Below, in pieces: positions 7,836-13,638 of a stretch of DNA of 17,906 bases. The notes under the pieces were generated by a model. It was not told the DNA's origin, did no database searches, and saw only the letters and a program-made list of their open reading frames with translations. The translations under genes were made by a program, and so were the position numbers. The stretch covers positions 1 to 17,906 of the forward strand of contig CBDUUV010000048.1 of assembly GCA_965370495.1 (NCBI GenBank), read 5' to 3'. Each line of letters begins with the position of its first letter. Within the stretch, counting starts at the first letter, position 1. Source of the DNA: Krumholzibacterium sp965370495. Lineage in GTDB: Bacteria; Krumholzibacteriota; Krumholzibacteriia; Krumholzibacteriales; Krumholzibacteriaceae.

Positions 7836-9020
7836 CTATACTTTTTCCAGGCCCTGCTCGAGATCAGCTATTATCTCGTCAACATCTTCGATCCCGATGG
7901 ATATACGTACCAGGCTGTCTGTAATGCCTGCCTGCTTGCGTATCTCAGGAGACATGCCGGCATGCGTCATCGCGGCGGGATGCTGAATCAGTGTCTCGAC
8001 TCCACCGAGACTGACAGCAAGCACACAAAGGTGAAGGGAATCAATAAACAACTTGCCGGTCTTCAGCCCCCCGGTTAGTTCGAAGCTGATCAGCGCGCCC
8101 GGGCCGTCCGCCTGTTTTTTGTGGATCTCGTACTGGGGATGGGACTTGAGTCCGGGATACATAACCTTTTCGACCTTTGGATGAGAGTTAAGAAAGTCAG
8201 CCACCTTGATGGCACTCTCGTTCTGATGTTTTACGCGGAGAGCCAGTGTCTTGATACCCCTGGCAACAAGAAAAGAATTGAAAGGATCTATCGTGCCGCC
8301 AAAAGCGTTGGACATCCGGCGAAGGTGTTTGTAGTCTTTCTCATCTTTCGCTACGACCATACCGGCCACAACATCGGCATGGCCGTTGATGAATTTCGTC
8401 ATTGAATGAATAACGATATCGGCGCCATACTCCAACGGCCTCTGAAGTATGGGGCTCATGAATGTATTGTCCACGGTTATCCTAGCACCGTTCGCGTGCG
8501 CAATATCCGACATAGCGGCAATATCGGATACGACCATAGTGGGATTACCGGGTGTTTCGATATGTATCAGTTTCGTCTCGGGTTTCAGGGCGCTTTTCAC
8601 TGCTTCCATGTCAGTCGTATCGACAAACGAGACAGTAATGCCGAAATTGCCAAACTGCTCGTTCAAAAGCCCCACTACAGGCCCGTAAACGGATTCGCTG
8701 CAAATCACATGGTCACCGGAATGAAGGATCGCTCCGAAGGCTAGATGCAGGGCAGCCATACCGCTGCCGCAGCCAATCCCTCCGAACCCGCCCTCGAGTA
8801 TCGCTACAGCCTTCTCGACTGACTGCACAGTCGGGTTACCAATCCTCGTATAGATATATCCCTTTTCCTTGCCGGCAAAGAGGCTGGCTCCATGGTCCGC
8901 GTTGCGAAAACTGAATGTGGAAGTCTGGTATATCGGGGTTATCACAGTGCCTGTATCGTCAGCAATAAGGCTTGAGTGCACACACTGGGTCGCCCTGGTC
9001 TTCTTCCTGATATCCTTCAT
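7836..9020 (-). CDS. Cys/Met-metabolism PLP enzyme (cystathionine/methionine gamma-lyase family)
   Basis: A 394-residue full-length member of the gamma family of PLP enzymes. Visible landmarks are TPIYQTSTF (28-36), YTRIGNPT (57-64) with the phosphate-binding Tyr/Arg, GCGSGMAAL (83-91), Y112 stacking on the cofactor, D184 in ITVDNTF, and PLP-binding K209 in HSMTKFINGHADV. Reactions in this family include gamma-lysis of cystathionine, methionine or homocysteine and gamma-replacement on activated homoserine; sequence alone does not choose. At the position of the Cys typical of methionine gamma-lyases (Tyr-Gly-Cys) this protein has Pro114 (VYGPV), arguing against a classic methionine gamma-lyase. 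GGAG lies 9 nt upstream of the ATG. It follows the Mrp fusion by 129 nt on the same strand, so it could help mobilise sulfur near the Fe-S/metal-cluster genes, though it may have its own promoter. Confidence 0.9.
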   Translation of the reverse strand: MKDIRKKTRATQCVHSSLIADDTGTVITPIYQTSTFSFRNADHGASLFAGKEKGYIYTRIGNPTVQSVEKAVAILEGGFGGIGCGSGMAALHLAFGAILHSGDHVICSESVYGPVVGLLNEQFGNFGITVSFVDTTDMEAVKSALKPETKLIHIETPGNPTMVVSDIAAMSDIAHANGARITVDNTFMSPILQRPLEYGADIVIHSMTKFINGHADVVAGMVVAKDEKDYKHLRRMSNAFGGTIDPFNSFLVARGIKTLALRVKHQNESAIKVADFLNSHPKVEKVMYPGLKSHPQYEIHKKQADGPGALISFELTGGLKTGKLFIDSLHLCVLAVSLGGVETLIQHPAAMTHAGMSPEIRKQAGITDSLVRISIGIEDVDEIIADLEQGLEKV

Positions 9021-9149
9021 CGGTGGAATCTCCTCTCTACATGAATCGAATTATCCTGTCTGTTCTCATCAGCTCAGAGCGTCAGAAACTCTCTGCCTCT
9101 TACTTATTATCAACAATCAGCGTGATTATTCACACAGGCACAGCAACCA

Positions 9150-10424
9150 CTACCCGCCACATCCACCACTTCCACATCCGCCGCCTGATCCATGACCGCC
9201 GCCTGATCCATGACCGCCGCAGACACCACCACTCGCCTGCAGTGTACCATCAAGATGAGCTCTCACCATAGTGGCAGGATCATCCTGGGGGACACCCGTG
9301 ACAACATCAATACCGTACTGCTCGAAAAGTTGTTTTGCTTTCATCCCCAACCCGCCGGTCAGCAGGAGATTGACTCCCTCTTTTTGAAGCCACTCGGGGA
9401 TCACACCCTCTTCGTGGGGAGGGGGTGTCATCTCGATGGATGCAGAAACGACATTCGAAGAACAATCTATATCGTACATGACAAATTTTTCAGCGTGCCC
9501 GAAATGAGCGCTCACTTTTCCACTGTCCACAGGAACCGCTATCCTCATTGTATCTTTGCCATCATCGCTGGATCTGGATGCACAGCTACCCGGCGTTGAC
9601 GGCCCTGTGGCAAGTTTTCTCTTCTTCAGTGCCAGAAGCGGCGCCACCATGGCAGCAAACAGCTTGCCGGTCTCGGTCTCAGGATGGTTAATCACGAATG
9701 GCTGCCCACTGTCGCCTGCCTGCGAGACCATCGGATCTACAGGCACAAATCCGAGGAACGGAACTCCCATATCCTCGGCCATCCTTTTCCCTCCACCGCT
9801 GTTACTGAATATCTCAACATGTTCACCGCAATGGGGACATGTGAAACCGCTCATATTCTCGACTACACCAAGCACGGGCAGATTAAGCTGCCTGCAGAAG
9901 GTAATACATTTTCTGACATCGATAAGAGCCACACTCTGGGGTGTCGTCACTACCACAGCCCCCGCGGCATCAGGGATCAACTGAGCCACAGACAGAGGCT
10001 CATCCCCGGTACCTGGCGGTGAATCGATTATCAGGTAATCAAGCTCCCCCCACTCGACATCGGCAAGAAACTGGTTTATCACGCCCATCTTCATCGGACC
10101 ACGCCAGATAACAGCCTCATCACTGTTTCGAAGGAGAAATCCCAGGGACATTACGCGAAGGTTGTCTCCGACCTCAAAAGGCTTGATGGAATCCTTGCTG
10201 CCCTGCAGAGTCATACCCTCTATACCAAGCATCTTTGGAATACTCGGTCCGTGGATATCCACGTCGAGAAGTCCGACTTTCTTGCCGGCTCCTGCCAGGG
10301 CGACAGCCAGGTTGACCGCTACTGTGCTCTTGCCGACTCCTCCCTTGCCCGAGAGAACCAGTACCTTATGCTCTATTCGACTCATTCTCCTGTCCAGTTT
10401 TTCCTGATCGGGTTTCCCGCTCAT
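9150..10424 (-). CDS. MrpORP-type protein: Mrp/NBP35 P-loop ATPase fused to a NifX-like (DIMA) domain
   Basis: A 424-residue two-domain protein. Residues 18-265 form the Mrp/ApbC/NBP35 ATPase: deviant Walker A SGKGGVGKST (25-34), LLDVDIHGPS (52-61), IIDSPPGTGD (132-141), and the cluster-bridging CPHC (C196, C199). These proteins carry and transfer Fe-S clusters. After a linker, residues 293-395 (MRIAVPVDSG..., SAHFGHAEKF) form a dinitrogenase iron-molybdenum-cofactor-type domain. The protein ends in a Gly/His/Cys-rich tail (398-424) with four Cys and two His, encoded partly by an 18-bp tandem repeat. The same fusion is known as MrpORP in the Desulfovibrio Orp complex. The start chosen overlaps the previous stop by one base (TGATG) with GGAGG 4 nt upstream; ATG at 10427 and GTG at 10463 are alternatives. 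Confidence 0.92.
   Translation of the reverse strand: MSGKPDQEKLDRRMSRIEHKVLVLSGKGGVGKSTVAVNLAVALAGAGKKVGLLDVDIHGPSIPKMLGIEGMTLQGSKDSIKPFEVGDNLRVMSLGFLLRNSDEAVIWRGPMKMGVINQFLADVEWGELDYLIIDSPPGTGDEPLSVAQLIPDAAGAVVVTTPQSVALIDVRKCITFCRQLNLPVLGVVENMSGFTCPHCGEHVEIFSNSGGGKRMAEDMGVPFLGFVPVDPMVSQAGDSGQPFVINHPETETGKLFAAMVAPLLALKKRKLATGPSTPGSCASRSSDDGKDTMRIAVPVDSGKVSAHFGHAEKFVMYDIDCSSNVVSASIEMTPPPHEEGVIPEWLQKEGVNLLLTGGLGMKAKQLFEQYGIDVVTGVPQDDPATMVRAHLDGTLQASGGVCGGHGSGGGHGSGGGCGSGGCGG
9178..9220. repeat. 18-bp tandem repeat inside the Mrp fusion gene
   Basis: Unit CCGCCGCCTGATCCATGA (plus strand) occurs perfectly twice (9178-9195, 9196-9213) and begins a third copy (9214-9220). On the coding strand it encodes the repeated SGGGHG of the C-terminal Gly/His/Cys tail, so copy-number change would lengthen or shorten the tail in frame. 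Confidence 0.9.
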
Positions 10425-11302
10425 CATACCTCCAGTTTCAGTGTACGAGCCACATTCTTCCACAGCTTCCTGATATCAGCCGCCGCCGGTCCGTCTGAGA
10501 ACCGGGTAACACTCTGCCCCGCTATCTGTGCAAGGGTGACATCCGTATCATAATGTACAGTACCTGTTATTTCCAGTTTCTCACTCCTGGCAAAATTGAA
10601 TATCGCCTCAGTGATCTCTTCATTTGTATCGTATTTATTTACAGCTATTAAAACCCTTGTTCCAAAATGTTTTCCCAGTCCCACGACCCTCTTCAGGTCA
10701 TGGAGGCCGGACATCGAAGGTTCGGTCACCGCAAGAACCGCATCCGCCCCTGTTATCGAAGCGATAACCGGACAACCGATGCCGGGTGACCCGTCAACGA
10801 TAAGGGTCTCGATCTCCTGTTCCTTTGCAACCCGCCTCGCCCGGTTACGAACCAGCGTAACGAGTTTGCCGGAATTTTCCCCGCCGGCATTAAGCCTGGC
10901 ATGAACCATCGGACCATATACCGTATCCGAAATATACCATTCTCCATTTTCATCATCGACCATATCGATGGCCTCAACGGGACAGAAATATGCACATACT
11001 CCACATCCTTCACAAGCGATTTTATCAATGAAATAGACACCCTCATTCTCGCTGACAGAATCGAAACGGCAGAGTTCGAGACACTTGCCGCATGAATTGC
11101 ATTTTTCCTGGGCGATCACGGCGATCTTGCCCCCGGTAAATGACGTCGTTTCCCGTACGACCGGATTCATCACCAAGTGAAGGTTGGCTGCGTCAACGTC
11201 ACAGTCGGCTGTTACAACCCTGCCTGCGAGGTGGGCAAAGGCGGCAACGATACTCGTTTTTCCCGTTCCGCCTTTTCCGCTTATTACCACAAGTTCGTTC
11301 AT
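10424..11302 (-). CDS. MinD/ParA-like ATPase with inserted 2x[4Fe-4S] ferredoxin domain (second of pair)
   Basis: A 292-residue ATPase of the 'P-loop ATPase with inserted ferredoxin domain' family. Walker A is SGKGGTGKTS (8-17) with the signature Lys10, then ADCDVDAANLH (32-42). Two four-Cys clusters follow: C68/C71/C74/C78 (CNSCGKCLELC) and C97/C100/C103/C107 (CEGCGVCAYFC). The Walker B-like segment IVDGSPGIGCP and NKYD base motif come later. Both clusters are complete. Such proteins occur in pairs next to DIMA/NifX-like proteins; the Desulfovibrio Orp locus has two of them. Likely role: nucleotide-dependent electron or cluster handling for metal-cofactor assembly, in the cytosol. Its ATG overlaps the upstream paralogue by 4 nt (ATGA), and its last codons contain the GGAGG serving the next gene. 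Confidence 0.93.
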   Translation of the reverse strand: MNELVVISGKGGTGKTSIVAAFAHLAGRVVTADCDVDAANLHLVMNPVVRETTSFTGGKIAVIAQEKCNSCGKCLELCRFDSVSENEGVYFIDKIACEGCGVCAYFCPVEAIDMVDDENGEWYISDTVYGPMVHARLNAGGENSGKLVTLVRNRARRVAKEQEIETLIVDGSPGIGCPVIASITGADAVLAVTEPSMSGLHDLKRVVGLGKHFGTRVLIAVNKYDTNEEITEAIFNFARSEKLEITGTVHYDTDVTLAQIAGQSVTRFSDGPAAADIRKLWKNVARTLKLEV

Positions 11303-12180
11303 TTTTTGACCGACAGAACCTTTCTTTCCAGTTTATCCATAAGATCGCCAATTATCCCTGCAAAATTCTCAGATTCAGCAACCAGCAGACCGCCCCGCGA
11401 GTAAATTTCAACGACCTCCCTTGATTCGGGTATCTCTGCGAGTATTTCCAATCCTTCCTTGTCACAAAAATCCCAAACTCCCGAATCCCCTGTACCCGTC
11501 CTGTTGATAACTACACCGGCAGGCACACCCAGTTCACCGACCGTTCTGAAGGCAAGTTCCAGGTCATGCAGCCCGAAAGGGGTAGGCTCGGTTACCAGCA
11601 AGGCAAAATCAGAATCCCTGACAGTTTCCACCATCGAACATGATGTTCCCGGCGGAGCATCGATTATCACCCAGTCAACATCGGGAACAGCATTCCTTAC
11701 ATCCCTGATCACCGGAACCGGCATTGCTTCCCCAACATCCAGTATTCCATGGACAAAATCGAGCTTCTTCTCACCACCAGCGTCTTTGACAAGAGCCTTC
11801 CCCGACTCCACCCTTCCCATCTCCCTGGGGACTTCGATAATCGCGCCCTCTAAACACGCGAGGAAACACCCGCCACAGCCGTGGCAGAGTTCCGGAAATA
11901 CAAGAGCCTTGTCCAATATGACCGCTATAGCATTGAAACTACATATCCTGCCACACTCCCCGCACCCATTGCATTTTTGCTCATCGATCCGCGGAACAGG
12001 TATAGTGACAAAACTTACTGCATCAATTTCGGGCTTGAGAAAGATATGGCCGTTAGGCTCCTCGACATCACAATCAACATACGCAGCCTTTTTCCCTCTG
12101 ATCAGGGCGACCACTGCGAGATTAACCGCTATCGTTGTCTTTCCCGTCCCGCCCTTGCCACTCGCAACGGCGATTTTCAT
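11299..12180 (-). CDS. MinD/ParA-like ATPase with inserted 2x[4Fe-4S] ferredoxin domain (first of pair)
   Basis: A 293-residue paralogue of the next gene. Walker A is SGKGGTGKTT (7-16), then YVDCDVEEPNGH (34-45). Complete clusters are C70/C73/C76/C80 (CNGCGECGRIC) and C99/C102/C105/C109 (CHGCGGCFLAC). VIIDAPPGTSC is the Walker B-type segment and TEPTPFGLHDLEL the switch region. The two paralogues probably act as a heterodimer or as partners, given the ATGA overlap and conserved pairing in Orp-type loci. The second cluster lacks the usual CP dipeptide (CLEG instead of CPxG), which could alter its potential. AAGG lies about 10 nt before the ATG, 13 nt after the DUF5320 stop. Function in cofactor or cluster assembly is inferred from family and context. 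Confidence 0.93.
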   Translation of the reverse strand: MKIAVASGKGGTGKTTIAVNLAVVALIRGKKAAYVDCDVEEPNGHIFLKPEIDAVSFVTIPVPRIDEQKCNGCGECGRICSFNAIAVILDKALVFPELCHGCGGCFLACLEGAIIEVPREMGRVESGKALVKDAGGEKKLDFVHGILDVGEAMPVPVIRDVRNAVPDVDWVIIDAPPGTSCSMVETVRDSDFALLVTEPTPFGLHDLELAFRTVGELGVPAGVVINRTGTGDSGVWDFCDKEGLEILAEIPESREVVEIYSRGGLLVAESENFAGIIGDLMDKLERKVLSVKK

Positions 12181-12193
12181 GAAAAGCTTACCT

Positions 12194-12598
12194 TTATTCT
12201 TTCTCGCTCCTGAGCGATTTTAACCGTGTTTTGATCGAATCAAGATCCTTTTTCAGCAGGTCGGCCTCGGCCTTAAGTGCCTGCTCTTCGTTCTGTCGAA
12301 GATCGTCCGCGGAATAACCGGCTCCTTCGTCCTGGAATCTTCCAGCCCCGAAATAACGCCTGAATCTGTCTGTTCCTCTCCCGGAGCCCAAATTTCCTCC
12401 TGGAATGAAACGGCCTATCCTGCCGCCTCCTGAACCATATCCGCGCCGCATCGCCATTCCCCTGCCACCTCCCAGTCCTCTCCCGGCACCAGATCCCGAA
12501 CTCATGAATCCCGGTACAGAATTGCCACTGCAATATCCTGCGGCTCTTCCTGTCTGCGAACCTTCACCATTAGGTCCTGTTCTGTCTCCTCTTGGCAT
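12194..12598 (-). CDS. DUF5320-type Gly/Arg-rich small protein
   Basis: A 134-residue protein with the characteristic DUF5320 N-terminus: MPRGDRTGPNGEGSQTGRAAGYCSG, quoted here as MPRGDRTGPNGEG then TGRAAGYCSG. A Gly/Arg-rich low-complexity middle (35-85) follows, then a C-terminal coiled coil (about 99-134: EEQALKAEADLLKKDLDSI). No enzymatic motif is visible. Members are regularly encoded beside DIMA/NifX-like proteins and MinD-ferredoxin ATPases, as here, and are thought to be accessory; their function is unknown. Only one Cys is present (C23), so it is unlikely to hold a cluster alone. GGAGG lies 8 nt upstream of the ATG, just after a stable intergenic hairpin. Confidence 0.88.
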   Translation of the reverse strand: MPRGDRTGPNGEGSQTGRAAGYCSGNSVPGFMSSGSGAGRGLGGGRGMAMRRGYGSGGGRIGRFIPGGNLGSGRGTDRFRRYFGAGRFQDEGAGYSADDLRQNEEQALKAEADLLKKDLDSIKTRLKSLRSEKE

Positions 12599-12615
12599 CT
12601 CCTTGTCCTCCTTCC

Positions 12616-12633
12616 AAGGCCTCCAGCGGCCTT
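12616..12633. other. Intra-operon RNA hairpin
   Basis: AAGGCC-TCCAGC-GGCCTT (plus strand) is a perfect 6-bp stem with a 6-nt loop between the DIMA and DUF5320 genes. On the operon transcript the stem ends 2 nt before the GGAAGGAGG ribosome site of the DUF5320 gene and is preceded, not followed, by an A-tract. It is therefore not a terminator for the operon; it could influence mRNA stability or coupling. Read on the plus strand it is followed by TTT and resembles a terminator, but no plus-strand gene is present. Confidence 0.55.
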
Positions 12634-12661
12634 TTTCTCCGGGGTGGCAGTGACCTTCTGC

Positions 12662-13024
12662 TTAAGTCCAGTGACTTTCGACATCAGGGCCATCTGCCTC
12701 GCCCAGTTCTTCTTTGAGAAATCTACGAACCGCTTCAGTAACGGTTCCCCCGTTATTCATTACAACCTTGATCTTCGCAGCAGCCAGGACCGAAAATGCT
12801 TTCGGCCCGCAGTGCCCTGTAATAACCACCTCGACACCATTTTTCGACAAAAGTTCACCTGTCTTGATACCGGCTCCCTGAACCCCTCCTGCCGCATCAG
12901 TATTCGAAAGCGTCTCGTACTCCTTTGTTTCCGTATCATAGATCATGAAGTACTTTGCCCGCCCGAATCTCTGATCCATCTCGCTCCCTGCGCCTTCGCC
13001 CATAGAAGTGATCGCAATCTTCAT
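12662..13024 (-). CDS. DIMA/NifX-like metal-cluster-binding protein (Orp-like)
   Basis: A 120-residue single-domain member of the dinitrogenase iron-molybdenum cofactor (NifB/NifX-like) family. Features are MKIAITSMGEG, the RFGRAKYFMIYD strand (19-30), AAGGVQGAGI, the VVITGHCGPKAFSVL segment (67-80) with C72, and a terminal helix TVTEAVRRFLKE. Family members bind Fe-Mo or Mo-Cu-S clusters; the Desulfovibrio orange protein, of the same fold and encoded with similar ATPases, holds a Mo-Cu-S cluster. Whether this one binds such a cluster cannot be told. The start is the Met of MKIAIT, with GGAGG 7 nt upstream; the extended in-frame start at 13087 would overlap the previous gene. Only one base separates it from the preceding stop (TAG T ATG), so the two DIMA proteins are co-translated. 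Confidence 0.92.
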   Translation of the reverse strand: MKIAITSMGEGAGSEMDQRFGRAKYFMIYDTETKEYETLSNTDAAGGVQGAGIKTGELLSKNGVEVVITGHCGPKAFSVLAAAKIKVVMNNGGTVTEAVRRFLKEELGEADGPDVESHWT

Positions 13025-13025
13025 A

Positions 13026-13430
13026 CTACTGCCTCCTTCTTCGTCTTCTGCCAACCATACCGCCACCCCCAAAAGAGCCGCGTTCATGCCGTCTTCTTCT
13101 ACACCCCGGCATGAGAAATCCGGTCTCTCCTATGGAGCCGCACGAGAATGCTTCCATGATTTCATCGAATTCACCTGAAACCCATGGAACTACTCTGATA
13201 CCCGCCGATTCGATAAGCCTGTCCAGATGATTTGAGACAGCCCCGCAGATCAGCGTGGTTATTCCAAGCTCCTGAAGCCGCCGCACTCTTTCTTCAGGGG
13301 ATAACCCGCGAAGATCGTACTCGCCTTCGGGCTGGCTACATTCCTCCCGGATCTCGGTTACAACAATTCTGCACGCTGTATCGAATACAGGTGAGATCCG
13401 GCGATTCCATATTGGTATTGCTACTTTCAT
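13026..13430 (-). CDS. DIMA/NifX-like protein with Arg-rich C-terminal tail
   Basis: A 134-residue first gene of the sigma-54 operon. Residues 1-98 match the DIMA fold in a diverged subgroup: MKVAIPIWNRRISPVFDTA, a short loop EYDLRGLSPEERV, and ITTLICGAVS with C62. The tail after FLMPGC (C110) is basic and Gly-rich: an RRRRHERG stretch, then GGGG and a run of six Arg near the end. Such a tail could bind nucleic acid, an acidic partner or membrane lipid; this is inference. Five Cys are present (C20, C31, C62, C97, C110). The ATG lies about 16 nt after the predicted sigma-54 start point, with GGAG 10 nt upstream; an out-of-frame ATG 5 nt earlier hits a stop at once. Confidence 0.88.
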   Translation of the reverse strand: MKVAIPIWNRRISPVFDTACRIVVTEIREECSQPEGEYDLRGLSPEERVRRLQELGITTLICGAVSNHLDRLIESAGIRVVPWVSGEFDEIMEAFSCGSIGETGFLMPGCRRRRHERGSFGGGGMVGRRRRRRQ

Positions 13431-13456
13431 TGCATTTACGCTCCACTCCCTGGAAA

Positions 13457-13472
13457 AGCATCATATATGCCA
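13457..13472 (-). promoter_or_regulatory. Sigma-54 (-24/-12) promoter of the Orp-like operon
   Basis: On the minus strand TGGCATATATGATGCT places GG (-25/-24 type) and GC (-13/-12 type) at the exact 12-nt register required and matches TGGCAYR-N4-TTGCW at all but one position (A for T). Transcription would begin near 13446, just ahead of the GGAG ribosome site. The gene immediately upstream is a sigma-54 activator, which strengthens the call. Confidence 0.8.
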
Positions 13473-13511
13473 AAAAATATTATTTGGATTATATCGCTAT
13501 ATTTTACGTGA

Positions 13512-13524
13512 TATCAATGGATTA
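13512..13524. promoter_or_regulatory. IHF-like bending site between enhancer and promoter
   Basis: TATCAATGGATTA fits the E. coli consensus WATCAA-N4-TTR at every fixed position, within an AT-rich stretch, centred about 46 bp upstream of the -24 element and about 50 bp from the first palindrome. The position is right for DNA looping. The consensus may not hold in this organism. Confidence 0.5.
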
Positions 13525-13558
13525 CAAAATATATTCGGGAAAAGGTTGTTTTATTACT

Positions 13559-13578
13559 GTTGCATTATCGCAACTATA
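13559..13578. promoter_or_regulatory. Proximal activator-binding palindrome (UAS1)
   Basis: GTTGC-ATTATC-GCAAC-TATA: a perfect 5-bp inverted repeat with 6-nt spacer, centred about 95 bp upstream of the -24 element, within the usual range for enhancer-binding-protein sites. It shares its half-sites, spacing and TATA tail with UAS2 34 bp away and with the site upstream of the activator gene. Confidence 0.65.
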
Positions 13579-13592
13579 AGGATTCTAATGTT

Positions 13593-13612
13593 GATGCATT
13601 TGTGCAACTATA
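13593..13612. promoter_or_regulatory. Distal activator-binding palindrome (UAS2)
   Basis: GATGC-ATTTGT-GCAAC-TATA, in the same orientation as UAS1 and exactly 34 bp from it. TGCATT-N3-GCAACTATA is identical in both. One half-site deviates by one base. Paired dimer sites about three helical turns apart are typical for sigma-54 activators. Confidence 0.62.
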
Positions 13613-13638
13613 TAACCATATGGAATGTTGAAAAGGTA

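Noticed and set aside
11459..12223. Long plus-strand open frame (254 codons) opposite the first MinD-ferredoxin ATPase
   Set aside because: Ser/Thr/Pro-rich composition with no domain; it mirrors the codon pattern of a clearly real gene on the other strand.
12616..12636. Rho-independent terminator
   Set aside because: The T-run follows the stem only on the plus strand, where there is no gene; on the operon strand the stem is followed by a ribosome site.
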